A DNA stretch of 64,000 nucleotides, taken from NCBI RefSeq assembly GCF_001544195.1, contig NZ_BCPY01000003.1, positions 79,368 through 143,367 on the forward strand, written 5' to 3'. Position 1 is the stretch's first letter; each line of letters opens with the position of its first letter. Origin of the DNA: Tetragenococcus solitarius NBRC 100494. GTDB taxonomy: Bacteria > Bacillota > Bacilli > Lactobacillales > Enterococcaceae. Both the position numbers and the translations under genes were made by a program. The notes beneath the pieces are model-generated. The model ran no database searches, had not been told where the DNA came from, and worked only from the letters and a program-made list of their open reading frames with translations. Shown here piece after piece: positions 1-8,245 of the stretch.

Positions 1-137
1 ACAATTTCTTTTTCGTTATAATTCATATCAGTTTCAGTAATCTTCACTAACAATACTTTATAAAAATTGTTAGGATTTTTAAAAAAAATAGCAGCAACTT
101 TACCGACAATATAACTTTCTTCTGGCAATGGATACAT
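1..137 (-). CDS. recD2: RecD2-type ATP-dependent DNA helicase, N-terminal fragment
   Basis: Only the first 45 codons are inside the window. The ATG lies at 135-137 behind a good ribosome binding site (AAAGGAG). The peptide begins MYPLPEESYIVGKVAAIFF and continues with NPNNFYKVLLVKI, which resembles the N-terminal OB-type segment of RecD2 (VGKVxxIFFxNxxNxYKVLLV). RecD2 is a 5'-3' superfamily 1B helicase for DNA repair and replication-fork processing in Firmicutes. The helicase motifs are beyond the edge, so the call rests on this segment. It probably heads downstream from the phosphatase gene as part of one minus-strand unit, being only 20 bp away. Confidence 0.7.
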   Translation of the reverse strand, partial: MYPLPEESYIVGKVAAIFFKNPNNFYKVLLVKITETDMNYNEKEI

Positions 138-157
138 CGCTCCTTTCGTTTAACTAA

Positions 158-781
158 TTAGGGAAGAAAGCTAACATCATTCCATAATGTTAACTCATAA
201 GGCAATTTTTTGTCTTTAGTTTCTAAAATGGATAAGCTATTATTTTTCAACCCGCCATTACTACGCAGCTCCGAGATATTTTTGCCTGCTAAAAATTGAA
301 TGGCCGCCGTCAGCGAAGCTCCATGTCCGACAAATAAAACAGGCTTTTCATGTTCATTTGAAGCAGTAGTAATTGCCCTTGTCATCCGTTCAATCATGGC
401 AGAAACCGTTTCTCCATCAAAAACTGTAGGGTCATAAAGATCCAAACGATGTCGCATATTGGCTAACGTTTTCTCATATTCTTTTTGCATTTCGTCAATA
501 CTTTTTCCTTCTAGTAGACCATAACCCATTTCTTTTAAGTTTGAATCATAATAAATAGGCACCGACTTTTCCCACTGAGAAACAATACCTTGGGCCGTCT
601 GTTTTGCGCGTTGTGAAGGACTCGAGTACACCGCAGCAAAGGAAACATCTTGCAAGTATTGGCCTAACGCGCGAATTTGAGCAAAACTTGTAGGTAGCAA
701 CGGCGAATCACCGTGCATACCTTGAAAACGACGCTGTGCATTCCATTCTGTTTTACCATGTCTAGTAAAGTATAGCTTCAC
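158..781 (-). CDS. histidine phosphatase family protein (phosphoglycerate mutase-like)
   Basis: Branch-1 histidine phosphatase of 207 residues. The catalytic RHG motif is at the very N-terminus (KLYFTRHGKTEWN) and the second catalytic histidine is in FVGHGASL near residue 155. The frame is open upstream, but GTG at 779-781 is chosen because a strong AAAGGGG site sits just before it and starting there puts the RHG motif at the usual distance from the N-terminus. The substrate cannot be read from sequence; family members act on phosphosugars, nucleotides or cofactor precursors. It follows trmL by 19 bp on the same strand and is probably co-transcribed with recD2. Confidence 0.85.
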   Translation of the reverse strand: MKLYFTRHGKTEWNAQRRFQGMHGDSPLLPTSFAQIRALGQYLQDVSFAAVYSSPSQRAKQTAQGIVSQWEKSVPIYYDSNLKEMGYGLLEGKSIDEMQKEYEKTLANMRHRLDLYDPTVFDGETVSAMIERMTRAITTASNEHEKPVLFVGHGASLTAAIQFLAGKNISELRSNGGLKNNSLSILETKDKKLPYELTLWNDVSFLP

Positions 782-800
782 TTTATTTCCCCTTTCAGCT

Positions 801-1307
801 TTAATCCAACTTATCATGATCACCATAGTGATGCGTTAACTCTAAGTTAGGATAGCCCTGTTGTCGTAAAGCCTCATAAACCACAGTAATCACTGTATTA
901 GCTAAATTTAATGAGCGTACGTGCGTATCGTTCATAGGAAGACGTAAACACTTTTCTTCATTTTCACGCATAAATTCTTCTGGTAAACCTGTCGTTTCTT
1001 TACCAAAAAGAAAATAATGGTCTTTCCCATCATCAAAATCCTCATCGCTATAAACTTTATGCGAAAATTTTGAAATTAAATGTAAGGGTTGATCTCCTAC
1101 CTCAGCTAAAAAATCTTCAAGGTTTTTATGATAGGTAATATCTACATTGTTCCAGTAATCTAATCCTGCCCGTTTTAAATGCTTATCATCTGTTGAAAAC
1201 CCTAGCGGCTCAATGAGATGTAAGGGGGAATTCGTTGCCGCACAAGTTCTCGAAATATTTCCTGTATTGTTTGGAATTAATGGTTCAAATAAAGCTACAT
1301 GGTTCAC
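801..1307 (-). CDS. trmL: tRNA (cytidine/uridine-2'-O-)-methyltransferase TrmL (SPOUT family)
   Basis: 168-residue SPOUT enzyme, the usual size for TrmL/CspR, which 2'-O-methylates the wobble base of tRNA-Leu. Family signatures are the N-terminal [21 protein letters not shown] block, the central [13 protein letters not shown] motif and the C-terminal knot region [15 protein letters not shown]. Translation starts at GTG (1305-1307) with GAGGAA nine bases upstream. About 100 bp upstream on the same strand there is a structured RNA ending in a strong terminator (1410-1523), so trmL may be regulated by attenuation or have its own promoter. A histidine phosphatase follows after 19 bp. Confidence 0.93.
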   Translation of the reverse strand: MNHVALFEPLIPNNTGNISRTCAATNSPLHLIEPLGFSTDDKHLKRAGLDYWNNVDITYHKNLEDFLAEVGDQPLHLISKFSHKVYSDEDFDDGKDHYFLFGKETTGLPEEFMRENEEKCLRLPMNDTHVRSLNLANTVITVVYEALRQQGYPNLELTHHYGDHDKLD

Positions 1308-1409
1308 TTAAAGGTTCCTCTTTTCTTATCATAGGTTATTAATCTAATAATATAATCATAACGCACTTTCGAATGTTTGACAGCTGAAAATGTTTCTTTC
1401 CAAATAAGC

Positions 1410-1455
1410 AAAAAAAAACGTAGCAACTCGGTGTCCAGCACTGCGAGTCGTTACG
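1410..1455 (-). terminator. intrinsic terminator of the candidate RNA, upstream of trmL
   Basis: A 12-bp stem (CGTAACGACTCG pairing with CGAGTTGCTACG, two imperfect pairs) with a 13-nt loop, followed on the minus strand by a run of nine T at 1410-1418. It lies before trmL in the same orientation, so it ends either the small RNA or a trmL leader. Confidence 0.8.
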
Positions 1456-1523
1456 TTAGTGAAGTTCTTTTCACTAACTTTTATCAGAACAGGATGCTGA
1501 TAAAAACCAATGAAAAGCAACTT
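1410..1523 (-). ncRNA. candidate structured small RNA or trmL attenuator leader
   Basis: Read on the minus strand, three hairpins stack end to end: 1479-1505 (9-bp perfect stem TTTTATCAG/CTGATAAAA), 1455-1478 (9-bp stem GTTAGTGAA/TTCACTAAC) and 1419-1455 (12-bp stem with two mismatches or wobbles, CGTAACGACTCG/CGAGTTGCTACG), followed directly by nine T. A -10/-35 pair with 17-bp spacing ends about 7 bp before the first base, giving a predicted transcript of about 114 nt. There is no credible reading frame in it. It could be a stand-alone RNA or the premature-termination leader of trmL. It recalls the 23S-methyl motif described upstream of rRNA methylase genes in Lactobacillales, but I cannot confirm a match. 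Confidence 0.55.
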
Positions 1524-1529
1524 GCAACC

Positions 1530-1558
1530 AATATAACAAACTCATATTGTGAATGCAA
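1530..1558 (-). promoter_or_regulatory. predicted promoter of the candidate RNA
   Basis: On the minus strand TTGCAT (1553-1558) and TATATT (1530-1535) are separated by 17 bp. The -10 is 5/6 to consensus, the -35 only 3/6. It sits just downstream of the rlmA stop codon and just ahead of the three stacked hairpins. Confidence 0.4.
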
Positions 1559-1588
1559 GGAATTCAAGCAAAAAAATTCAAATTTTCT

Positions 1589-2431
1589 TCATTTATTTTT
1601 CCCAATTAGTACATCTAGGTCAATTGTTATTTTTTCCAAAGGACTTTGCCTTAGTTTTTCTTTTTGCTTAGCAGAAACATCCCATTCTAAAGGAGACATT
1701 TCTAATAGCGACAGCTGTTTTTCTTTGGGAATTTTAAATGTATAAGTCATTCTTTTATAATAGCTTAAAGAAAAAGTTTGTTTAAATTTCTGAATCACTT
1801 GCTCGTTCGAATAATTTTGCTTACTTGCATCATCGGGATAAAACGCTTCTCTTAATTCTTTTAAGTAATAGCTTTGAGGCACAACCTTTATCACTTGCCC
1901 GTCTTTTTGTAATACACGAGAGAATTCAGCATAGTTTGATGGTGAAAGTATGTTTAAAATCGTCGAAAATGTCTGCTTGGCAAAGGGCATATGGGTTAAA
2001 TCAGCAATACACCAAAAAATGTTATGCCTATCCTCAGTCGCTAAATAAACCGCCTCTTTAGCGATATCAAATCCGATACTTGGTTGAATTTCTACTGTTT
2101 GAGCAATCTCTTGTAAAAAACTGCCTTCACCGCAGCCCACATCTAAAACTTGTTCATTTTTACAATAAGCCGATATAAATGCTAAAAGCGGTTGATACAT
2201 CCCACTTCTGATCATGATTCTACGATGATCAAACATTTTCTTTTGATATTCTGTTTTGACTTGATGATTTAAAAAGTAAAGGGTCCCTTTTTTTGAAAGA
2301 TCAAACTGATGACCATTGTTGCAGCATAAGCTTGTTTGCTCTGCTTGCATTTTTGCTTGACAAATCGGACATTGAAACAAATCGCTATAAGCATGAATAA
2401 AATCTTGACTTCTCTGTATTTTTTTCTTCAT
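1589..2431 (-). CDS. rlmA: RlmA-family 23S rRNA (guanine-N1) methyltransferase
   Basis: 280-residue class I SAM methyltransferase with an N-terminal zinc knuckle: FQCPICQ then CCNNGHQFDLSKKG, the arrangement of RlmA enzymes that methylate G745 or G748 in helix 35 of 23S rRNA. The SAM motif is VLDVGCGEGSFL near residue 98. The C-terminal TYTFKIPKEKQ region also fits. The start is set at ATG 2429-2431 because AAGGAG lies just before it; the longer open frame lacks a binding site. Whether it is RlmA(I) or RlmA(II) type cannot be decided here; Gram-positives usually carry the G748 form linked to macrolide response. It is divergent from cutC, leaving about 80 bp for both promoters. Confidence 0.85.
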   Translation of the reverse strand: MKKKIQRSQDFIHAYSDLFQCPICQAKMQAEQTSLCCNNGHQFDLSKKGTLYFLNHQVKTEYQKKMFDHRRIMIRSGMYQPLLAFISAYCKNEQVLDVGCGEGSFLQEIAQTVEIQPSIGFDIAKEAVYLATEDRHNIFWCIADLTHMPFAKQTFSTILNILSPSNYAEFSRVLQKDGQVIKVVPQSYYLKELREAFYPDDASKQNYSNEQVIQKFKQTFSLSYYKRMTYTFKIPKEKQLSLLEMSPLEWDVSAKQKEKLRQSPLEKITIDLDVLIGKNK

Positions 2432-2512
2432 TATCTTCTCCTTATTCCCCCAATACTTTAGCACAAATTCATGCTAAAATGCTAGGTGAACAAAATAATA
2501 AAGGAGAATTCT

Positions 2513-3151
2513 ATGCTACTAAAAGAATATTGTGCAGAAAATTATACAAATATTCCAAATGCCATCGCAAAAGGCGCTAAACGAATCGAACTTTGTGACA
2601 ATCTTAATGTAGGAGGGACTACACCAAGTACGGGCGTCATTGAAGAAAGTCTCTCTTACGCTAGCGAAAAGCAAGTTCCCATTATGACAATGATTCGTCC
2701 TCGCGGCGGTAATTTTATTTATAATGATATTGAATTACGTATCATGGAAACAGATCTAATTGAAGCTAAAAAACTAGGAACGGATGGTGTGGTTTTTGGT
2801 TGTCTGACTCCCAATAACTGGTTAGACGAAGAGGCCTTAAGTCGTTTAATTGAGGCCGCAGAAGGACTACAAATGACCTTCCATATGGCTTTTGATCAAA
2901 TCCCTGAAGACCGCCAATACGAAGCAATTGATTGGTTAATCCAGCAAGGTGTCTCCCGTATTTTAACTCATGGAGGACCAAGCCATACTTCTATCTCTGG
3001 GAATAAAAACCATTTGCTGGATTTGATCCATTATGCAGACAATCGTATAACAATCCTACCTGGAGGTGGTATCACTGCAGATAATGCAGAAGAAATTGCT
3101 CATACACTTAAAGTAAACGAAGTCCATGGTACTAAAATCGTTGCTTTATAA
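2513..3151 (+). CDS. cutC: CutC family protein
   Basis: 212-residue TIM-barrel protein of the CutC family, named for copper homeostasis though its biochemical role is unsettled. Conserved segments are AKRIELCDNLNVGGTTPS, MIRPRGGNFIYND, DGVVFGCL, FHMAFDQI and ILTHGG with ILPGGGI near the C-terminus. The start ATG 2513-2515 follows AAAGGAG with a 6-base spacer; an upstream in-frame ATG lacks a binding site. It stands alone between divergent rlmA and convergent mgtE. Confidence 0.9.
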   Translation: MLLKEYCAENYTNIPNAIAKGAKRIELCDNLNVGGTTPSTGVIEESLSYASEKQVPIMTMIRPRGGNFIYNDIELRIMETDLIEAKKLGTDGVVFGCLTPNNWLDEEALSRLIEAAEGLQMTFHMAFDQIPEDRQYEAIDWLIQQGVSRILTHGGPSHTSISGNKNHLLDLIHYADNRITILPGGGITADNAEEIAHTLKVNEVHGTKIVAL

Positions 3152-3181
3152 GAGCAAAAGGAAGGATCAGTAAATTTTCAT

Positions 3182-3277
3182 AAAATGAACCCTTATTGGC
3201 TTTGTATAAATAACAGCGCTCCAAAAAGGTTTTCTTTTGGGGTGCACCGCAAATACATCCAATAAGGGTTCATTTTT
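3182..3277. terminator. large nested inverted repeat between convergent cutC and mgtE
   Basis: An 18-bp perfect outer stem (3182-3199 with 3259-3276) encloses about 60 nt that itself contains a smaller GCGCTCCAAAA/TTTTGGGGTGC hairpin. T-runs lie outside both arms, so it can stop transcription from both sides. The right arm covers the mgtE stop codon. It is larger than a normal terminator and could have originated as a miniature inverted-repeat element. Confidence 0.6.
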
Positions 3278-4640
3278 AGCCAATAAAATAGTCCATAAAT
3301 AAACTCGCGATATTAAAATAGATTAATACACTGGTTAAATCACTCAAAGTAGTAATAAAAGGTCCACTAGCCACCGCTGGATCAAAACCTAGTTTTTCCA
3401 TAAGCATAGGAATTAAACTACCTGCTAAATTGGCGACTGTAATTGCACACATCATTGCCATACCAATGACAAAACCAAGTATAGGATTTCCTTTCCAAAC
3501 CCAAACAATGATTAGAATCGTCAATCCTGTAACAAAACCGGTCACTAGTCCTGTCATAACTTCACTAAATATCGTTTTGAGATAACCTTTTGCTTTATTG
3601 TCGTTAAAAGCTAGCTTTCTAACCGCCACAGCCAATGATTGCGTACCTGCATTTCCCGCTGTTCCTGTGATTAACGTAATAAAAGCAGCTAAAATACTCG
3701 CTTCGCTGACCAATACTTCATAACGATTAATTAAACTGGCTGTTGCCATTCCTAAAAATAATAATGTAATCAACCAAGGCAGACGTTTACTCGCTGCTTT
3801 TACAGGATTCTCATGAACTTCTTCCACATTGACCCCTGCTAAGCCGGAATAGTCACTTGCTGCTTCATCATCAATGACGTCAATAATATCATCAACTGTA
3901 ACAATCCCTAGTAAATGATCCTCATAATCAGTGACAGGCAAAGCTAAGAAATCATAATCACGAAATGTCTGAGCCACATCTTCTTGGTCATCTCCTACGT
4001 GCACAGCAATCACACGTTCATTTAAAATATCAGACACCATTTCATCATCATCACTTACCAATAAATCTCTTAACGAAATAACACCCACTAAACGGTTTTC
4101 TTGATCTACTACATAAGTATAATAAATAGTTTCTGCATCTTTTGCGACCCTTTTTAAAACATACATCGCTGAGCGCACTGTTTGATTTGCCACTATTGAA
4201 ACAAATTCAGTGGTCATAATCGCACCAGCAGTTTCATCTTCGTAATGCAGCAGCTCCTTGATTTCTGAAGCATCTTCTTCGTTCATCAAGCTTAAATACT
4301 TAGCCATTTGTTTTTTATCTAAAGTATTTAATAAGTCCACAGCATTATCTGTATACATTTGTGCTAACATTTCACTGGCATAACCTGCTCGCATTTCCCC
4401 CAAATAATCTTTTATGTTTTCATTATCTTCTTCAAGAACATCAAACATATCTGCTAACTCTTTAGGTGACAGATAGGCATATACAAGCTGGCGTTGGTTT
4501 TTGTCTAATGTCTGATAAAACTGGCTTTGCTCATAAATATGCATTTCTAAAAAGTTTTCTCGAAAATCCTGTAAATGATTCGCAGTCAAATCCTTCTTTA
4601 ATTGAGCAAAACGTTCTTCCAATTCTTGTGTTTCATCCAA
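3276..4640 (-). CDS. mgtE: magnesium transporter MgtE
   Basis: About 454-residue MgtE channel. An acidic helical N-domain (residues 1-130) is followed by two CBS repeats (about 135-255, for example YVVDQENRLVGVISLRDLL and LLGIVTVDDIIDVID) and five membrane segments in the last 180 residues, including the conserved ITGTAGNAGTQSLA pore motif and FDPAVASGPFITTLSD. The cytosolic domains sense Mg2+ and gate the pore. Start choice: TTG 4638-4640 lies 5 nt after GAGGTGA; GTG at 4649, overlapping the rluD-like stop, is an alternative three codons longer. It is translationally coupled to the pseudouridine synthase upstream. Confidence 0.93.
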   Translation of the reverse strand: MDETQELEERFAQLKKDLTANHLQDFRENFLEMHIYEQSQFYQTLDKNQRQLVYAYLSPKELADMFDVLEEDNENIKDYLGEMRAGYASEMLAQMYTDNAVDLLNTLDKKQMAKYLSLMNEEDASEIKELLHYEDETAGAIMTTEFVSIVANQTVRSAMYVLKRVAKDAETIYYTYVVDQENRLVGVISLRDLLVSDDDEMVSDILNERVIAVHVGDDQEDVAQTFRDYDFLALPVTDYEDHLLGIVTVDDIIDVIDDEAASDYSGLAGVNVEEVHENPVKAASKRLPWLITLLFLGMATASLINRYEVLVSEASILAAFITLITGTAGNAGTQSLAVAVRKLAFNDNKAKGYLKTIFSEVMTGLVTGFVTGLTILIIVWVWKGNPILGFVIGMAMMCAITVANLAGSLIPMLMEKLGFDPAVASGPFITTLSDLTSVLIYFNIASLFMDYFIG

Positions 4641-4645
4641 TCTTG

Positions 4646-5548
4646 TCACCTCGTTTCAAATATTTGTACAAAATTTTGCATATCTTTTGGTAATTCTTGT
4701 TTAAAGGAAAGCTGGTCTTTTGTAAAGGGATGAATGAATTCCAATTCCCCGCAATGCAAGGCTTGTCTCTGCAATTTTGAAGACAACACACCCCCATATA
4801 GTTCATCGCCGACCAGCGGAAATCCAGCAGTAGAAAAATGAACACGAATCTGATGCGTTCTTCCTGTATGAAGTTGAATGTCAACTACAGCAAACTCAGC
4901 ATTTCTTTGTTTAAGCCAGTATTCGGTCTCAGCCGGTTTTCCATTGTCTCCTGCTTGCCGTTTAATAATGGATGTCGGATCACGCAAAATAGGAAAATTG
5001 ATGACCTCATGCGGCTTAATTGAACTTACATTGCCAGAAACAATGGCTCGATATTTCTTCCTAAGACTTTTTTTCTGCAGCTCTTTATCTAATAAAGCAT
5101 GCGCAAAACCATGTCTGGCAAACAGCATTAATCCTGAAGTATCACGATCTAAGCGAGTTACCACATGAATCACTTGGTCTTTATAAGCCCGTCTTTTATA
5201 ATAAGCTTTGACACGATTAGCCATCGTTTTGTTAGGATGATACTGTGAGGGGATAGAAGCAATACCCGCCGGTTTATTGACCACCAGTAAGTGTTCATCT
5301 TCGTAAACAATATCAATCGGACTGTCATCGGCCAATAAAGTTTCATGACTACCTTCATCAGGAACAATAACTTCTACTTTATCTTCTGTCTTTAAAGAAT
5401 ATAACACATTTTCGACCTTACCATTCACAAAAATTTTACCGCCTTGAAATTTTATTTTGGCAAGTAATGCTCTTGAAATTCCTTGTTCTTTTAAAAAGAG
5501 CTTTAACTGCTGGGATTCTTTTTTTTGATAGACATAACAAAATTTCAT
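4646..5548 (-). CDS. RluD/RluA-family pseudouridine synthase
   Basis: 300 residues. An N-terminal S4-like RNA-binding segment (residues 15-65, LALLAKIKFQGGKIFVNGK style) precedes the catalytic domain with the signature HVVTRLDRDTSGLMLFA, whose Asp is the nucleophile, and HTGRTHQIRVHFS. It converts uridines of rRNA or tRNA to pseudouridine; the exact target is not deducible, though orthologues (B. subtilis YjbO type) are annotated as 23S enzymes. GGAGG lies about 12 nt before ATG, a longish spacer. The stop touches the start of mgtE, so the pair forms an operon. Confidence 0.9.
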   Translation of the reverse strand: MKFCYVYQKKESQQLKLFLKEQGISRALLAKIKFQGGKIFVNGKVENVLYSLKTEDKVEVIVPDEGSHETLLADDSPIDIVYEDEHLLVVNKPAGIASIPSQYHPNKTMANRVKAYYKRRAYKDQVIHVVTRLDRDTSGLMLFARHGFAHALLDKELQKKSLRKKYRAIVSGNVSSIKPHEVINFPILRDPTSIIKRQAGDNGKPAETEYWLKQRNAEFAVVDIQLHTGRTHQIRVHFSTAGFPLVGDELYGGVLSSKLQRQALHCGELEFIHPFTKDQLSFKQELPKDMQNFVQIFETR

Positions 5549-5979
5549 AATAACTGTGTTCCTCCAATAATAAATTTTCTAGGCGATATCCCCGATCTTT
5601 TTGTTATAAGTAGTTGACTTATTGTACTTTTTTAGGTTTGCCTAACTTCATTCCCGTTCACATTGTAAACTTCTCTTTTATCCTACGCAACAGGAAATTT
5701 CACTCTCTCTTGTTTAAAAAACAACGATCATTAGGTTTACAACTACTAAGAAAAGATAATAATGACCTGTAACATAAGACCTTTGAATAAAAAATACCCG
5801 AACTATACAGATTACTTCTGTGATTACTCGTCGTACAAAACGTTGTCCCTGCAATTCAGCAGATCCTTGGTTTAAACTTGCAACGATTAATGAGTGTCAT
5901 AAAATATAGTTCGAATATTTTTGCCTTGATTTTACTTATACACAGTTCTTTTTACACACATAATAAAATCCCATCGCAC
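5549..5979. other. 431-bp gap between nadK and the rluD-like gene
   Basis: No complete gene is visible. On the minus strand, between a stop near 5900 and a stop near 5722, there is an open stretch of about 57 codons without a start; it reads SLIVASLNQGSAELQGQRF and then VRRVITEVI before becoming hydrophobic. It looks protein-like for its first half and could be a relic, but I recognise no family. The promoter of the rluD-like gene should lie near the left end. Confidence 0.3.
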
Positions 5980-6786
5980 TTATACTTCTCCAATAAACGC
6001 ATCTTTTACACGACGCCAGAAATGCATGTGGCGATAAGAAGCAAAATGAATTCGCTCGTTTGCAATTTTAAAAGAGATAGATTCAATTTCATCATGTTTA
6101 ATGGTAGAACGATCGATAGTCACCACATAATCCGAGCTTTCTTCTAAACGAATCGTCAACCATTCACTATCTGAAATAATAATTGGAGAACCTAATGTAC
6201 GGAACACACGATTGTTCAAAGAAGCAATCTCGGCTAATTGAAAGGCATTAATTCTAGGGTGCAACACAGCCCCACCGACACTTTTATTATAAGCAGTTGA
6301 ACCTGTTGGCGTGGAAACAGAAAGTCCATCGCCGCGGAAACGCTCAAACAGCTCGTCTTTAATATAAACGTCTGCAACCATGGTTCGAGTAGCACGCTTA
6401 ATCGTTGCCTCATTAATAGCTAAAAAACGTTTCGGTTCGCTTTGTTTTTTATATTTCACCTGCACATCCAATAAAGGATAACTGATTGTCGGTTCTTCTT
6501 TGTTAGATAAATTAGATACCAATTCTTCTAGTTCAAAATCACGCCAATCTGTATAAAAGCCTAAGTGGCCAGTATGTACACCTAAAAAACGAATATGGTC
6601 TAATTTATGTTCAAACTCATGAAACGCAGAAAGGAAAGTACCATCTCCGCCAATTGAGATGACAATATCCGGATCATTTTGGTCGATAGTATAATGTGCC
6701 TCTTTTAAAAGCGAGATGAGCTTTTTTTTAGCAGCAAAAGAAGACTTTTGCTTGTTTTGAATAATAGCTACTTTACCTTCAGTCAT
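5980..6786 (-). CDS. nadK: NAD kinase
   Basis: 268-residue NAD kinase that phosphorylates NAD+ to NADP+. Signature GGDGTFLSAFHEF (residue about 45) carries the catalytic Asp, and NEATIKR, GDGLSVSTPTGSTAYNKSVGGAV are the conserved nucleotide-binding blocks. Two adjacent ATGs follow AAAGGAG; the second (6784-6786) has the better 7-nt spacing, the first is at 6789. Its start lies inside the end of relQ (8-bp overlap), so the two are translationally coupled. No terminator is evident after it. Confidence 0.93.
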   Translation of the reverse strand: MTEGKVAIIQNKQKSSFAAKKKLISLLKEAHYTIDQNDPDIVISIGGDGTFLSAFHEFEHKLDHIRFLGVHTGHLGFYTDWRDFELEELVSNLSNKEEPTISYPLLDVQVKYKKQSEPKRFLAINEATIKRATRTMVADVYIKDELFERFRGDGLSVSTPTGSTAYNKSVGGAVLHPRINAFQLAEIASLNNRVFRTLGSPIIISDSEWLTIRLEESSDYVVTIDRSTIKHDEIESISFKIANERIHFASYRHMHFWRRVKDAFIGEV

Positions 6787-7456
6787 CATGCAGCTCCTTT
6801 CTTGGTGTTTCATTGGTTTGATTTATAGTATAGCCTGTTCTTTTTCCATGGGAAAAGAGATGCTGAGCCTCTTGAATTTCCTCACGGATACTTGACATTT
6901 CTTCATCTAATCGGTAAGCAGCTTCTGCTGCACGAATTAAGCGATCACTAATTTCTTCTGGAAAATCGCCTTGATATTTATAATTTAACGAATGTTCAAT
7001 GGTCGCCCAAAAGTTCATTGCCAGCGTTCGAATCTGAATTTCAACTAAAAGATCGCGCGGTCCTTCCACTAACTGTATAGGATATTCAATCACTAAGTGA
7101 TAGGAGCGATAACCACTTTGCTTGCTGTTAGTAACATAGTCTCTTTCAACGATCACTTTCATATCTTTACGACTACGCAAAATTTTTACCACTTCGTAAA
7201 TATCTTCGACAAATTGACACATAATCCTAAGGCCGGCAATATCTGACATTTCACTTTCTAAACGATCAAGAGAAATATTTCGTAGCTTTGATTTAGCTAA
7301 AATACTATCCACTGGTTTTACACGTCCCGTTACAAATTCGATTGGAACATGCTCATTTTTTTCGCGAAATTCTTTTCGTATCCCTCGCAATTTAACTTTA
7401 AGCTCAGTCACAGCTTGTTCGTAAGGAGCTAATATATTTTCCCAATTTTTTTCCAT
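6779..7456 (-). CDS. relQ: small alarmone synthetase RelQ (GTP pyrophosphokinase)
   Basis: 225-residue synthetase-only RelA/SpoT homologue without hydrolase or regulatory domains. Catalytic features include the RVKPVDSILAKSKLR segment, IAGLRIMCQFVEDIYEVV, the SGYRSYHLVIEYP loop and VEIQIRTLAMNFWATIEHSLNYK. It makes (p)ppGpp or pGpp from ATP and GDP/GTP, acting as a stress-induced source of alarmone next to the long RelA. It overlaps nadK, an arrangement common in Firmicutes. It diverges from the CYTH gene, with 154 bp between. Confidence 0.93.
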   Translation of the reverse strand: MEKNWENILAPYEQAVTELKVKLRGIRKEFREKNEHVPIEFVTGRVKPVDSILAKSKLRNISLDRLESEMSDIAGLRIMCQFVEDIYEVVKILRSRKDMKVIVERDYVTNSKQSGYRSYHLVIEYPIQLVEGPRDLLVEIQIRTLAMNFWATIEHSLNYKYQGDFPEEISDRLIRAAEAAYRLDEEMSSIREEIQEAQHLFSHGKRTGYTINQTNETPRKELHDD

Positions 7457-7610
7457 TTACGATCCCTCATTTCCAAGCGAACATCCATCTACTATTTTAG
7501 CATAGTTAGCAAAAAAGCTTTACTACCTTTTTTTCGGCAGCTTTTATTTTAGCTTAAAACATTGACGAATAACAAATTTTTTTGTACAAAGAAGAAAAGG
7601 AGCGAAATTT

Positions 7611-8186
7611 ATGAGCCAACAGACAGAAATTGAATTCAAAACTTTATTATCAAAAGATGATTATCATCGTATTATTCAGTACTACCAATTACAAAATAAA
7701 GACTTTCATATCCAAAAAAATTGTTATTTTGATACGCTAAACCAGAAACTTGCAAAAAACAACTGTGGTCTTCGCATTCGTCAGCTTGCTAGTTCTGGTG
7801 AACTTACTTTAAAAACTCCCGAAAAAGTAGGGCTGCTCGAAACAACTGACCTATTAAGTACTGAACAGGCGGAAAAGCTCATCAGTCAACAAAAAATCTT
7901 ATCTACTGGTAATGTGGCAGATAAGCTAAAAGACTATGCCATTGCCGCTAGCGACCTCGTTTTACTTACTGAATTAACCACCAAGCGAGCTGAGTTTTCC
8001 ATTAAGGAAGGCCTATTAGCACTTGATGAAAACTGGTATAGTGATCAACATGATTATGAATTGGAATTAGAAGTAGAGAATTCTAAAAAAGGAAAACAAG
8101 ATTTTCAAAATCTTTTAGACAAATTCCAGCTTACCTACAAACCAGCGCAAAATAAAATTGTTCGCGCGATACAAGCAACAAAATAG
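7611..8186 (+). CDS. CYTH domain protein
   Basis: 191-residue protein made of a single CYTH domain. The EIEFK motif near the N-terminus (QTEIEFKTLL), alternating basic and acidic strands (LRIRQL, LTLKTPEK, LALDENWY, ELELEVEN) and the final basic strand fit the triphosphate tunnel fold. Such proteins hydrolyse inorganic triphosphate or bind organic triphosphates. The neighbourhood with relQ and nadK is widely conserved in Firmicutes, which suggests a nucleotide-related role but does not prove one. Start ATG follows AAAGGAG. Confidence 0.88.
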   Translation: MSQQTEIEFKTLLSKDDYHRIIQYYQLQNKDFHIQKNCYFDTLNQKLAKNNCGLRIRQLASSGELTLKTPEKVGLLETTDLLSTEQAEKLISQQKILSTGNVADKLKDYAIAASDLVLLTELTTKRAEFSIKEGLLALDENWYSDQHDYELELEVENSKKGKQDFQNLLDKFQLTYKPAQNKIVRAIQATK

Positions 8187-8205
8187 CATTTTAACATAAA
8201 AAAAT

Positions 8206-8239
8206 GAGCCAGCAACTTTTTTGTTGCTGACTCGTTTTT
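8206..8239. terminator. bidirectional terminator between CYTH gene and pepF
   Basis: GAGCCAGCAAC pairs with GTTGCTGACTC around a TTTTTT loop, one mismatch in 11. T-rich sequence follows on both strands, fitting the convergent genes on either side. Confidence 0.85.
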
Positions 8240-8245
8240 AATTTA

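Noticed and set aside
1377..1745. Plus-strand reading frame of 122 codons across the trmL/rlmA gap
   Set aside because: It runs through the three hairpins and antisense of rlmA, lacks a binding site and shows no protein character; the RNA structure explains the region better.
5878..6147. 89-codon plus-strand frame overlapping the end of nadK
   Set aside because: No binding site and half of it is antisense to nadK; not supported as a gene.
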